Below, piece by piece: positions 1 through 11,800 of a stretch of 64,000 nt of DNA. Below the pieces are notes generated by a model. That model was not told where the DNA came from. It worked only from the letters and a program-made list of their open reading frames with translations, and made no database searches. Position numbers and translations under genes: made by a program. Source of the DNA: Aphrocallistes beatrix. Its lineage: Eukaryota; Porifera; Hexactinellida; Sceptrulophora; Aphrocallistidae. The DNA lies in the NCBI GenBank assembly GCA_963281255.1, contig OY725503.1:1426001-1490000 (forward strand), in the 5' to 3' direction. Every line of letters begins with the position of its first letter. Positions within the stretch are counted from its first letter, which is position 1.

Positions 1-2
1 TC

Positions 3-227
3 CTGGACAATTCAGTCGATAGTTCCAGAGAATTTGAAATTTCGTCTCATAGCATGGGGGAAGATACTAGTTTTTCTATGGAATCCCCGAATCCGATTAT
101 TAGTAGCCCAGGGAAATGGAACGACTCACTCAACAGAGGATTGTCCACACCATTGAAGAGCCCTGTGCGCCGTTCGCAACGTGTTCGGAGGTTACCTAAA
201 TACTTAGGAGATTATGTTGTAGATTAA
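3..227 (+). CDS. C-terminal end of a Ty3/gypsy-type polyprotein (partial)
   Basis: An open frame runs from the window edge to a TAA at 225-227, about 74 residues. The protein is Ser/Asp/Asn-rich and ends in a basic patch, RRSQRVRRLPKYLGDYVVD. Tails of the form RRSxRxRRxPxYxxDYV are typical of the last residues of Ty3/gypsy Pol after the integrase. The integrase core lies upstream, outside the window. The family call rests on this tail motif only. A host gene with a similar basic tail is possible but less likely, because a second Ty3/gypsy end with the same kind of tail lies at the other edge of the window. Confidence 0.6.
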   Translation: MDNSVDSSREFEISSHSMGEDTSFSMESPNPIISSPGKWNDSLNRGLSTPLKSPVRRSQRVRRLPKYLGDYVVD

Positions 228-272
228 CTCGAGGGCGAGTTCGTAAATCTTGAGGAAGGAGATATATAATAA

Positions 273-435
273 TGTTAATTCAGAACTTGTTAAGTAACCA
301 AAGTTAACTATTAAGTAGATAGGATTACTGGAGATTATTTGAGAATTGATGATATATATATCGTAGTAATTATTGGTTGCATTGTTGATTGATATTAAAA
401 CTATAGATTATAGATCCACATTATATAATTATCAC
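273..435 (+). repeat. Possible short LTR downstream of the gypsy fragment
   Basis: This 163-bp stretch starts TGTTAATT and ends AATTATCACA. It lies 45 bases after the polyprotein stop, behind a purine-rich run (GAGGAAGGAGA at 251-261). A 3' LTR is expected here, but I cannot see a second LTR or a target duplication, so the borders are tentative. Confidence 0.3.
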
Positions 436-444
436 ATGGAATAC

Positions 445-1060
445 CTTGGACCAGTTGTTTAGAAATACAATTGGAAATTTTCATCGAATATTCATACATT
501 CCTGCGTTGCTAGGGAAATGTAATTTGACTAATTTGGACTATATCTCGTAAATTGCAAATGCTAGACGCCAATAAATGGCACCATCAGGTAGGCAATATG
601 CAATAATACACTTTATCGCCCTAAATATAACAGTTATACAGTTGTGGAGCAATCAGGGGCGGTCATAGGAATTTTCCAAACCGGGGCGAGGCGGGGCCAA
701 AGAAAAGATATCCGGGGCCTTACTATGATTTTGGCTTAGGTCGTCGAATGAAATCCGGGGCCGCAGAATCATACCAGGGGCAAATGCCCCGGATGCCCCC
801 CCTGGGAGCAATATATAATTTTTAACATAAATTGTAAATTGTTCTAGAAATGTAAAAATATTATATTTAGAGAGATAAAGTATATTATTGGTGAATAGGA
901 AGTGGCTTATTGCCTACCTGATAGTACAATTTATTGATGTCTAGCATTTGTAATTTTCGAGATATAGTCACATTTCCCTACATTTCCCTAGCAACGCAGG
1001 AATGTGTGAACATTCCGATGGAAATTTTCATATATTTCTAAACAACTGGTTCAAAGTAAG
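445..1060. repeat. Foldback element (palindrome) with RFX/TEAD-like core
   Basis: The left arm (about 445-640) is repeated in reverse complement at about 860-1060. Each arm contains, in mirror order, ACATTCC, GTTGCTAGGGAAAT (506-519; mirror 982-995) and a block related to the other foldbacks here (CTATATCTCG, GCTAGAC, CAATAAAT, TAGGCAATA). The right arm carries CATTTCCCTA twice in a row (971-990). The centre is interrupted by a 151-bp hAT-type MITE. A fragment of the outer sequence (GTTGCGCAATATGATGATGA, TATATATGCTGGTAATA) continues to about 1240. Confidence 0.75.
654..804. mobile_element. hAT-type MITE with 8-bp target duplication
   Basis: A GC-rich 151-bp insert starts CAGGGGCGGTC and ends GCCCCCCCTG. 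It is flanked by the direct repeat GGAGCAAT (646-653 and 805-812). Ends in CAGGGG with 8-bp duplications are characteristic of hAT. It carries no ORF and sits in the loop of the foldback, so it is younger than it. Confidence 0.75.
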
Positions 1061-1639
1061 AGTTCATGTGGAAATTAAAAATTAATGATGTATTATAACT
1101 GTATAAAATAGGTGAGAAAATTGGCGAAATTTCCTCAAAAAAGGGCTCGTTGCGCAATATGATGATGACAATGCACATTTTGATCACGGATTCGGGGAAT
1201 CTGATAGGATTTATATATGCTGGTAATAAATTTTAAAGGTCTATCGAGCCTAGGAAAAAAAACTTCATGTTGTGAAATTCTCTAACTGTACTAGTAGTAC
1301 CCAGGGGCGTCGGAAGCAAATTTAAAGTGGGGGTCGATTCCTAAATTCAAACAAGTTTTAATAAATATTGTTATGATCTTAGGAAAAAAAATAATTGAAT
1401 AAATCGTTTAATTAAGATCATTCATTACAAATTTTCCAAATATGGATAAACTAACGAATTGGGAAGTTATATGAGGATTGAAATTACAAATATACGGATT
1501 CTGAATCCTCAGTTGAATGTGATGAGACTAAATTATACAGAAAAGTGTGAATCCAAACACACTGTTCAAAACAAATTGGAAACTAATTAATTGAACGCGG
1601 AGTGGTTCTACAGCAGTTTCAGTCTGAAAATGTTTTACC
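1061..1639. other. Intergenic DNA, no gene seen
   Basis: The sequence is AT-rich. The first 180 bases are related to the outer part of the foldback family. At 1303-1345 a GGGGCGTCGGAAGC fragment resembles the ends of other short repeats in this window. I see no coding sequence. Confidence 0.5.
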
Positions 1640-2224
1640 ATACACTAACTCGAGTAACACATCCTTACTATTAAAACTCGATTAATGTTTGTGTATATAT
1701 ATAATTGTATATATGTATATATATATATATATATCTGTAACGAATTGATTGAAGAAACTGCGAGGCGCAGAAAGCTTATTTTTGGCATGTGGGAGTCTTT
1801 TGACTATGGCTCCAGTAAGTTCTGAGCTCAGAGCAAAATGTCGACTCATCATTGAATTATGACGTCATTGTCACATTTTTAAAAGTTAAGCAACAGAGTT
1901 ATTCGAGCATAACTCAGCCATTATATGAGATAGAAGGCTGAGATTTTGATAGAATGTGTATACTAACACGTTTCACATATGATGCACCTATCATCAAAAA
2001 ATGATGACTCATCACTTTATGACGTCATCATTACTCATCAAAAATTTTAAAATTGACAAGTTGGTGATTTTTCGAGTGATATCGATTTTCACAGTAGGAC
2101 AGACATATTTAGAGATGCTATCTCCCTTATAATTAACCAATGTGACTCCAGGCGACCGAAGGGAGCCTCCGGCGGACACAAAGTGTCCGCCAGCCGCGCA
2201 GCGCAAGCAAGCGAAGCGCGCTTG
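1640..2224 (+). repeat. Repeat family X, full-length copy
   Basis: About 585 bp. The AT-rich part contains an AT microsatellite (about 1690-1735), two ATGACGTCAT palindromes (1859-1868, 2019-2028) and TGACTCAT. It ends in a GC-rich block with hairpin potential: GGCGGACACAAAGTGTCCGCC in two overlapping halves, then a GCGCAAGCAAGCGAAGCGCG segment ending CTTGT. Other copies are at 21750-22310, 62353-62846, 31228-31371 and 37112-37456. No ORF is conserved between copies. All copies end at the same GC-rich border, followed by different flanks, which marks a true terminus. Helitron-like elements end in hairpins, but CTTGT is not the usual CTRR, so the class is open. Confidence 0.7.
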
Positions 2225-3017
2225 TTAGATATATAATACAATGTACGTAAAAATTAAAAAATTTAATTAAATATGAATAACATTTGAAACCCCAAACAAA
2301 CAACAAACAAATTGGCTTTTAGTTTTATTAGGTTCACGTATTATGATTAAAAATATACGATATAAAGATATAGTAGTATTAATATATAGATATAAGTACA
2401 AGAACTACACGTACAACATATACGAGGGTTTAGTGTAAATAAATTAGTATATACCAGGTGAATAGTTTTTCACAATGATAAGATCGCTATATTCATATAT
2501 ACTTGAGCTAAAATCACAACAGGAAATGGAATTGAAAATTTACGTAATAAGATCAAGAAAAGGGAAAAATATTTTCAAATTTGATTGATATTGATCGAGT
2601 GAATTTTATTTGAAGATTTCTAAATCGGATCATTGACTAGATAATTGTTTTTTTCTTTCATCTTATCCTTTGAAGTAGTACTCTCTTCTGTCCATAATAG
2701 ATTATATTTGTAGATATTGAAAAGGAATTTTGGATGTTATCAATAGTTTTGTAGTTGATTTGAAGCTCAAATTCACCAGAATTACGCACAATTATAATAG
2801 CGCAACTGAATATTCTTATTGTTTACGATTGAGCAATAACATGATCACATTGTAGAGAGGATTGACAGATGAATGAAAACGATTCCAAAACTTCATTCCT
2901 TTTCTGGATATTATGCTTGGTATTCAATTTTGATTTACAATCAAACTTTCTAATCACAAATATTCAAAACAATGATAGCATCTGTACAAACAAGATATTT
3001 CATTATTTAAATCATTT
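2225..3017. other. Intergenic DNA, no gene seen
   Basis: AT-rich non-coding sequence. ORFs here are short and have no recognisable features. Confidence 0.4.
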
Positions 3018-4406
3018 GGGGGAATTCCATGTCAAATCAACCAACCATTTCACCACCATCAACCGATTTATCTGAAATTTGCTGTGCTACATGCCACCGA
3101 TATGTCTTAAATGTTGAATTTTTGCTGTTTGACCAAGGATTTTCACAATGGTAAAATCACCATCCCATATTAAACTCGAATAACTCGAAAAATATTCATC
3201 AAACTCTTCATAAATTGCTATACTTATGTTTTTACATATGGAGAATACGAAAAACATGAGTAAATTAAGTTTTACAATTTACGAGGAATAATATTTGCTG
3301 AACAATCCGATATTTAGTCCGATCATAGCACTCTGTACATAAGGCCTCCCATCTAAATCTCAAAAAAGGACCAGGGATATGGTCGAAGATGGTTGAACAA
3401 ATACTACATGATTTGCCTAAATCATGAACGAAGCAGAATAGAGCTTCGGAATGTATTACTAGCATATATAAATATGGCGCCAAAGTATCCATATCCGTTG
3501 TTAAAATTTCGACTAGTCATCATATGATTGCGCAATAGGTTATATTTCGGACAAATTTAGTGATTTTCAGGTTGTTCAAGGGCACTTCTAAGTGTTTTAT
3601 TATAGTTTTTGTATAGGATTGAGCTGTGAATGGGTTGATGCGAAAAGTTTGAATATTTTCATGGAATGTTGCTACATTCATTGTCTAGATTCAATGGTTT
3701 ACAAGTTATTAGACAAATTACCAAATGTGACCAAAGTGATAAATTGTCTGATAACTCGTAAATCATTGAATCTAGACGTGGAAATTATGTTACAGCTTTA
3801 TAGGAAGTAGTCTATTGGCTATCAAATAAGATCAAATTTGAATGCATAGTTATTGCGGTTTAAAAGATATGACCTCAACTGATCGAAATGCGTTTCCATA
3901 GCAACGCTGGAATGTAGCAACATTCCATGAAAAACTTCAAACTTTTCGCATCAACCCATTCACAGCTCAAACCTATACAAAAACTATAATAAAAACACTT
4001 AGAAGTGCCCTTGAACAACCTGAAAATCACTAAATTTGTCCGAAATATAACCTATTGCGCAATCATATGATGACTAGTCGAAATTTTAACAACGGATATG
4101 GATACTTTGGCGCCATATTTATATATGCTAGTAATACATTCCGAAGCTCTATTCTGCTTCGTTCATGATTTTAGGCAGATCATGTAGTATTTGTTCAACA
4201 ATCTTCGACCATATCCCTGGTCCTTTTTTGAGATTTAGATGGGAGGCCTTATGTACAGAGTGCTATGATCGGACTAAATATCGGATAGTTCAGCAAATAT
4301 TAATCCTCGTAAATTAACTTTTCAACTCATTAGTGACATTTATTGCATTCCTATTGCATAGCAACAACAGCATTGTTTATGTTTAGTCTGTCTGCGATCG
4401 AATATA

Positions 4407-5741
4407 CAGGGTGTTAAGAAATTGATGTCCTTTTTTTGAAATCAAATAAGGTTATTAATTAACCAAATTAATCGTGTTTTAGCTTCAAATTCTCTTTCTA
4501 CATACTGTAAATGATAGAATTTATATTCATTCTAAAAAGTGTTGATACAAAAAGTATTCTTTTGTTCAAATATCCTTAGTTCTCATACACTAGAAATAAT
4601 CATGGTCAAAGAAGTAACTCTAGCCTCCCGTACACGTGCAGTTTGCATGATAGAAGCTGGAATTTTTATTAAAAAAGTTGCCAAAGATATAGGGGTATCT
4701 GTCCGTACCATTCGGCGTTGGTTGCTGAGGTCCAAGGCTGGTGAGTCTCTACAGAACAGGGGGGGCCGTGGGAGAAAAACGTCCGTCACTATGGTGCCCA
4801 AAGTGGTCATTGCCAAGACAATCGGTAAAAAATGAAATCCACAAGACTTATCTCCAGGAATCTTAAATCTAAGGGATATTCTATCTCCCACGTGACGGTA
4901 TACACGTATTTACGCAAAAATCTGAAAGTTCGACCATACAAACCTCAGGTTCAACCCAAATTGACGGAAAAACAGAGGACAGCTCGCCTAAAATACTGTA
5001 ATGAGAGAAAGAATTGGACAATTGAAAACTGGCAGAGGGTTTTATTCTCGGATGAGTCCTCCTTCGAGTTATTTCACACTCCAAATAAGCAAAACGACCG
5101 AGTTTGGGCAAAATCTAGTGTCAATGTCCCCCCGACTGAAAAGGTCAAATTTCCTTGAAAGGTCATGGTGTGGGGTGTGATGTCATATCAAGCACTCTCA
5201 CACCTCCACATAATCCCCAAAGGGCAAACTGTGACATCAGAATACTATGTAGAAACAATATTGAAACAATCTCTAACATCCACTATGCTTCGAACGAGAG
5301 ATTCAGGGACTATTCTGGAGAAAGAATTGTTGCCAGAAAGGTCCAAAGCGATATTTCAACAAGATGGGGCCCAGCACATACCTCTAAGAGAAGCCAGGAA
5401 TGGCTAAAAAACAATATGCCGGGATTTTGGACTAAGGATATATGGCCTGCGAACTCGCCAGACTTAAATCCTATTGAAAACGTCTGGGTTATTTTGCAAA
5501 CCAAGCTGGATTCAATGGAGCGCGCAACAAACCTAAAAATGTTCGAATATCAACTAATTGAAGCCTGGAAGGAATTCTCACCAGTGACCCTAGAGAAACT
5601 CATAGCAGGGATGCCTTCTCGTATTAAAAAATGTTTAAAATTAAATGGAGATTACATAGGAAAGTGAATAGTACACCTTTCTAGTTTGCATTATTGTAAT
5701 ATGTATGGTACAAAATGGGACATCAATTTCTTAACACCCTG
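4407..5741 (+). mobile_element. Tc1-like DNA transposon, TA target duplication
   Basis: The terminal inverted repeats are CAGGGTGTTAAGAAATTGAT at 4407 and its reverse complement ending at 5741. They are flanked by TA on both sides (4405-4406 and 5742-5743). The element is 1335 bp and carries one transposase gene that is broken by frameshifts. The ends look nearly unmutated, so loss of activity appears recent. Confidence 0.85.
4602..5667 (+). pseudogene. Tc1/mariner-superfamily transposase, DD37E type, frameshifted
   Basis: Cut-and-paste transposase. It starts at MVKEVTLASRTRA (ATG 4602). An N-terminal helix-turn-helix (KKVAKDIGVSVRTIRRWLLRS) is followed by a basic GRGRK hinge. The reading frame shifts near 4825-4832, near 5155 and near 5370, where the QDGA motif lacks one C before PAHTSK. 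Catalytic motifs are FSDESSFELF (first D), QQDGA (second D) and SPDLNPIENVW (E). After allowing for the lost base I count 37 residues between the second D and the E, so this is a DD37E type, not the usual DD34E of Tc1. It ends with TGA at 5665-5667. No intact protein can be made from this copy. Confidence 0.8.
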
Positions 5742-6418
5742 TACAACAAACATAATTCCTAATGAACATATCAATTGCAGAATGTTGTAAGAATGAGTGA
5801 TATTATAGAGGAAGACATGAAAGCATTTTCAAAATGGCAGAAATTGAGAGTTGTCAGGTCAATTTTATATTTTTACAAAGGGGATAAAATTTGTGAGTTA
5901 TATATAGAAAGCGTTTACAGGTACAAAAATGTGAATAACTCAGAGAACATATGGAAACCAAATGAATTTTTTTATACAACGAATTAGGATTATAAAGAGT
6001 AAAATACCAAAAAATAAAACAGTTTCAAAAATACACATTTTTGTTACGTCATAGTTCCGGTTTGCTTCCGGAGTTGGTTTCAGTTCCAGTTTTCACAAAT
6101 AAAAGGAACTCAAAACTTAATTTACTCATGTTTTTCGTATTCTCCATATGTAAAAACATAAGTATAGCAATTTATGAAAGAGTTTGATGAATATTTTTCG
6201 AGTTATTCGAGTTTAATATGGGATGGTGATTTTACCATTGTGAAAATCCTTGGTCAAACAGCAAAAATTTTGTGACGTCATAAGTCAAAAACGACATGAC
6301 CGATTGATCTGAAATTTTCACAAAAGTAAAGACATATCGGTGGCCTGTCGCACAGCAAATTTCAGACAAATCGGTTGATGGTGGTGAAATGGTTGGTTGA
6401 TTTGACATGGAATTCCCC

Positions 6419-7354
6419 TTTGATATTTCTGTTAGTTTTTATCCTCATAGAATCTTCCTAAACCTTTTCAATCTGGTGAAATCCTTCTCTATAAAATGAA
6501 TTTAATAATAAATTATCATTGTTGGGAGCATTTTATCAATATTTTTGGTTCTATGTATTGCGTCTAAGTCGCCCTTCAAAGTCTCATTTTCTAAGACCTA
6601 AATTGACGACTCTGAACCACTCAAGAAATTCAGCATTCACAGAAGGAATTTAAATGCCTCTTGATAAACCATTTAAAAGGCTCAACTAGATTATTGCTAT
6701 ACCACTATTTTCTGCGTGTTCTGTAAGCAGTGGAATACCAAGGGTGGATTGGGCCATCGGGACACCGAGCATTTTCCCGGTGGGTTGATTAACCGATGCG
6801 CTATTTAGCTGATAAGGTTTTGCATCAACTGAACCATATTTAGATCATGTGAGCCGCTTTCTGAATTTTAGCATGGACGTTTTGGTTTCCCGATCCCCCC
6901 GGGCGCACTATCACGAATTTCTGACAAACACCTGTACTGTTATTCTTATGCGCGGTTTAGAGATATGCCTAGGCTGATAGCACAGCGGTTCAAATGATCA
7001 AATCGGAAGGAGTAATAAGCATTTACATTCGAGCCTCATCGAATGTATTTCAAGGTATAGTATATCGCCCCAAGAAATTGTTTGGTTAACTCAGATCACC
7101 CCAAATGGCTTCTAGATTATTAATTATGATGTCACCATATAATTGCAAAATTAATATAATCGGATGAGATTGGCATTTCCGATTGACATTTCTATGATTA
7201 CCTCTTAGTTGTAGTTAAATTGTTATCAATGGACAAACCCTGCTAACCCTAAATAGATAATAGATAAAACAGACCCCCTATATACATAAAATGTGTACAC
7301 ATTTACAATAAAGAATCACAAAGTAATACTATGTTTTGCAGGTTAAAAATATAA
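6419..7354. other. Intergenic DNA with a GC-rich repeat fragment
   Basis: At 6741-6910 there is a segment with GGATTGGGCCATCGGGACA and CATTTTCCCGGTGGG, a style of sequence that recurs as dispersed repeats in animal genomes. The rest is AT-rich, without coding features. Confidence 0.4.
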
Positions 7355-8398
7355 TTAATCAGTTTCTATATCAAGCATGCTCTCACTCATCCTCCAAAGA
7401 CTTCGTGCAGCTCTCTTGTTAACATACCAGAACAGTTTCCCTTCAGCACAATCAGAGAAGTACTTACCAGACTTCCCTAAAACTTCATCAGAAACAGCGC
7501 AATAGATTGAAGTCTGAGCGCCTTGGGTAGGAGTTTTCAATACTTTTGATATGATATTAAAAAATCTAGATTTACTTATGTCGGGATTAATGTTGGTCAA
7601 TACATTACCTGGATGAAGACTATAAGTCTCCACTCCAGATAATGCCAATCTATCTGCAAGCTCCACTGTAAATAGTACATTGGCTAACTTGCTAAGTGCA
7701 TAGTTATAAAAGAGTCCAGTTCTTGCATGTGGATTAGGCTTTACATATTCTGAAGTTATTGAAATTGGACCAAGTTTATGTGCTAGAGAAGATACGTTGA
7801 TTATGCGACTTGGTTTTGATTCCTTAATTCGGTCCAACAAAAGATGAGTGAGATAGAAGTGTCCCAAGTGATTCACACCAAACAATAGTTCGTAGCCGTC
7901 TGAAGTTACTTCCGGCTTGTTGTTGAGTAGACCAGCATTGTTGATGAGAATATCGATTCTGCTCTCCTCCCTCAACAACCCCTCAGAGAAATGTCTTATG
8001 GAAGACAGGTCAGCAAGGTCAAGTTGTCGGAAGAGAACCAATTGGCTACCTGACTCCTGTCGTAGCTGTGCTTCTGCTTGGCTGCCTCTCTCCACATTCC
8101 TACACCCTAGAACAACTCTTGCTCCTCTTCTAGCTAGGTCCAATGCTGTAGCGTATCCAATACCGCTATTACCTCCCGTGATGACGACTGTCTTACCGTC
8201 TAACCTTTTTTCCTCGGAGAACCCGCCTCCCTTCCTGTTGAAAAAGTCAGTTATGTATCCATAGAAAATTGTGTGTAGTATCAAGGAAGTAGGAACGTAA
8301 GCCAGCCAAAGAGAAGGAAAAGGAATTAGCAGAATGAGAGGCAAGACACAGAGGAGAGTGAGATGAATGAGAGCGATAGTAGACAAGGAAGTATACAT
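7355..8398 (-). CDS. Short-chain dehydrogenase, retinol dehydrogenase 11-14-like
   Basis: Classical SDR of 347 residues from a single exon; probably an NADP(H)-dependent retinal/lipid-carbonyl oxidoreductase. Residues 8-50 form one or two hydrophobic membrane segments, which would anchor it in the ER or mitochondrial membrane. The Rossmann fold follows: TGGNSGIG (74-81) for the cofactor, NNAG (153-156), the active-site Ser in INVSSLAHKLG (about 204), and YALSK (Tyr233, Lys237). This pattern and the C-terminal region match the RDH11/12/13/14 and DHRS13 group; which paralogue cannot be told by eye. All catalytic residues are present and the frame is intact, so it is likely functional. The start is the first ATG and places the hydrophobic segment at the N-terminus. 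Confidence 0.85.
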   Translation of the reverse strand: MYTSLSTIALIHLTLLCVLPLILLIPFPSLWLAYVPTSLILHTIFYGYITDFFNRKGGGFSEEKRLDGKTVVITGGNSGIGYATALDLARRGARVVLGCRNVERGSQAEAQLRQESGSQLVLFRQLDLADLSSIRHFSEGLLREESRIDILINNAGLLNNKPEVTSDGYELLFGVNHLGHFYLTHLLLDRIKESKPSRIINVSSLAHKLGPISITSEYVKPNPHARTGLFYNYALSKLANVLFTVELADRLALSGVETYSLHPGNVLTNINPDISKSRFFNIISKVLKTPTQGAQTSIYCAVSDEVLGKSGKYFSDCAEGKLFWYVNKRAARSLWRMSESMLDIETD

Positions 8399-8852
8399 TC
8401 TATAACTTGGGATGTATAATTATTGATCAAGATAAATAGTACCAGCAAGTGCACATTACAAAGGTTTCCTCAAACTTTCCCAGCTGATTTGAGAGTAAAC
8501 GTACAGGGAGAAGGCGCAGTATTTAATTGTTTAGCCCTTCCTAAGAATACCAAGTTACTCTGGTGTTTCATGAGATTTCTCAACCTAAAAAGCCATATCT
8601 TAAAAATCGTTCGCCGAATTTGGTCGGTGATAATTTGAAAATTATCTATAAATCCATCCAAAATATTATTTTGGAGTCTAGGGTGTTTACGATTTAATAT
8701 TTCTGGTTTGGCTGTATTGTCTTAACAAGTTTCAATAGAAAAATACGTGAGTTAACTGTGAGAGCAGGTAGAATTAAATATTGTAATAGAACACTTAAAT
8801 AGTAACATAATCTATGAAAGAGAGTGGGTTGCAATAAAGGTTCGTAGCAAAC

Positions 8853-11800
8853 TTAATTCCAGTGTAAATCCTCTTCTTTAAGTGTGCTCTGTATGTTCCT
8901 TATCGCTCGCAATGCAGTGATGTTAGATGCGGGCAGAGGGGCGTTACTATACAGATTGACAGGTGGACTAGTGGCGACAGTGGATGTGTCGCTGTGGCAC
9001 ATTGCACTGGGAGGATCAGGTGATTGTCTAGCTCTTGAAGTCACCTGTAGAAAAAAGTATTAATAAGATTAGCAATGCAGTATGAGGTTCTTAGCCAACC
9101 TTCCAGTACTTATAGCAGCATACTGAATTAATACTGAATTATAGATCTAGTTGTGGTAGATCCGAACTAGTCGTATTTCTAACCTTAGGTCTGAAAATGC
9201 ATACTATGTATACGGTGAAAACGTGAATAACTTTCGCAATACTATAACCTAGCCGTTGAGATCTCATTATTAATACATTTAAACACAGTATTGTAGTGAA
9301 GTGATGGATATACTTGTAGATAATGATACAAGCACTAAAATGGACACACAGACATAGAATGACATTTCTTATTATTATTTATGACTGGAATAATTTAGTC
9401 ATCATGGAACTTCGTGTCACCTCATTCCCAATTTTGCATATACTACATATCCATAGTTATACAATGCAACTAATATGATGCGTCTATAAGGTTTAATTTT
9501 ATTATTACCAGGGCTTTATCTAGCCTCAGAGAATCCGCGAATCCGCGCACCCTAGGTGTGTAAAGAGAATCTTTTCGCGCACCCAAATGTTCATTTACAT
9601 TGAAATAGACCAGATCTTCGTACCCTTCCGTTTTTTTCTAAAATCACGCACGCCAGGTACGCACTGCGCATCAAGATGAAGGCTGATTTTTACTCAGTTC
9701 TTATAGGCGCCCAAAGGATGCTTGAGGCAGACTAGAAGTGCTCACTGGCTGCGCAGTGAACACTTTGAGTTATTTTATGTGGGATTAATTAAGCATAATT
9801 CCTAATGAGGTTGGAGTCCGTACTGCTCATCATAGTAACTGTAACTAATAATACCGCATTCTAACGCCATTTTATCAGACCTGTCTGTTGATTGTCTTTG
9901 CGAGACGCACATGCTGCGCCTTCACATCCATATTATGGAGCAGCTCTCTCAGTTCGTGTTCTATCGGCTCAGAATCGTGAGTAGGCTCTTCCTGACTCAT
10001 CTGGAGCTCTCTAGCTAGATGCTGGTGCTGGATCTGCAGCCCCGCTAACTCTCTCTCTAACTCCTCTATCAATCTACGTATGTGCAAGAACTTATATAAA
10101 TATTACAATGACTCATTCAGAATATTTTTCGATGTGATTTTTATATCAAAATATGTAATAAAAAACAACACACTTCATTCGAACTTAATTTTGCCTAGCT
10201 TGGATCAAAGTACAAATTTTCCCTCAGGTTCCTAGGCTTATTAATAGTCTCTTAGAGAAGTAAATTAATTACAATTAAGAAATATTTTCGTGTACCACCC
10301 AATAATTGGCATCTGTCTGTCGGGTTCAAATTTTCAAAATCCCATATACGTACAGCTAGTTAAATACAGGATAAATATTAACTCACAAAACAGAGTCGTC
10401 TTTAAACATGTCAGACTTGACACCTCTACCATGCGTCCCCTTACCTGTCACGTGTCTAGTGCCTCTCTTCCCACACACAGTGCTGTTATGGGATTTTAGC
10501 AGAGAGAGCAGCTGCTGATAGTTCGCTCCCACTGAGTAAGACTGGCTGGTGGAAGTTCCAACCACGAATGGAATGTCCTTCAGCTGCACCCGATAGTGCT
10601 CGTCTCTCTCCGTGCTGAGTGCTCTGCTGTGTTTACTCAGTTTGTTAGCGACTGCTCTCTTCTTCTTGGGACGCGTCCTGACATATGGCTTAGATGGATT
10701 GGAAGGGATAAAAGCGGCACGTGCAATAGTTAAGTTAGAGTCTTGGGAAGCTTGAAATTCGGCAGCTTTCTCCTATTTAAACGCACAAATGTCTTGGCTT
10801 AAATTTTATAAAACATCATATGGAAAACGTGATTGAATCATTCAACAGAATCATGAGAAAAATAGGGGGGGGGGGCAAAGGATAAAAATAGTTTTAGAAA
10901 TGTATTACCAGCATATATAAACCGGGGCGCATGCATTAGGTCGAATTTCATGTGTTGGCATTAGGTCGAATTCAAAATGTATGCATTAGGTCGAATCTCG
11001 ATGTTGGCATTAGATCGATTTCTAAAATGTAGAATAATATTACGTGATACTAGAATAAACAAGTGAGTAACGAGTTAAATATTAATTTTGCTTAAAAAAA
11101 CGCCTTAACAAGCAGGCGAATTTTTAAAATATTCCCTATCAAAAACCCTTCGAATCTCCCCTGGTTCCCAATAAATAAAAAAATACCTCCAATCGACCCT
11201 CCATTCTTTATTTCACAAAATAAATACAATTCTCCCTCTAAATCCAAATTGAACTTTACTTTACTTATTTCAGTTTTGAAAATTATTCCGCTTTCCCAAT
11301 TCAATTTAATGAATACTTTGAAAATTCGACCTAATGCCAACACAAGAAATTTGACCTAATGACAACATCGATATTCGACCTAATGCAGCGTCCCCATTTG
11401 GCATCATCATATTGTGCAACTGTACTAGCCTTTTTTGAACAATTTTAGGCAATATTCTTACCTGTTTTATACAGTTATAATGACAGAAATCTCACGATGG
11501 ACCAATTGTTTAGCAATATTTGGAAATTTTTATTGGAATGTTCACACATTCCTGAGTTACTAGGGACATGCATTTAGACTAACCAGGGCTATATCTCGAA
11601 AATTGTAAATGCTAGAGACAAATAAATGGTGCCATATGCTAGGCAACAGGAAACTTCCTATCTACCAATAATACACTTTATATCTCTCTATCTACGTATA
11701 ATGAATAGTTTCACAGATATGGAGCTTTTATAATTATGTATAATTATAAATGTCAAAGTAAATTGTTCCATAATGGTAAACTATTATATTTAAAAAATGA

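Larger units (their letters stand above)
3018..6418. mobile_element. Nested foldback element enclosing a Tc1-like transposon
   Basis: The outer arms are 3018-3265 and 6120-6418, both starting GGGGAATTCCATGTCAAATC from outside in. Inside lies a second palindrome, arms about 3266-3733 and 3734-4316, with its axis near 3733. The inner right arm carries GTTTCCATAGCAAC (3892-3905), GGAATGT (3909) and ACATTCCA (3920-3927). The inner left arm has lost most of this block by deletion. The inner sequence is clearly homologous to the palindrome at 22500-23600 (shared TATATAAATATGG, CATATCCGTTGTTAAAA, GCGCAATAGGTTATATTT and GGGCACTTCTAAGTG). A Tc1-like transposon (4407-5741) sits in the outer loop. Confidence 0.75.

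Noticed and set aside
3265-3810. Small ORFs in the foldback arms (also 15629-16345, 22127-22333)
   Set aside because: They appear in mirror image in both arms, are short and are not conserved between family members.
7917-8264. 115-codon plus-strand ORF
   Set aside because: It is antisense to the SDR gene and has no features of its own. The same applies to ORFs opposite LIS1, MATE and the CxC gene.
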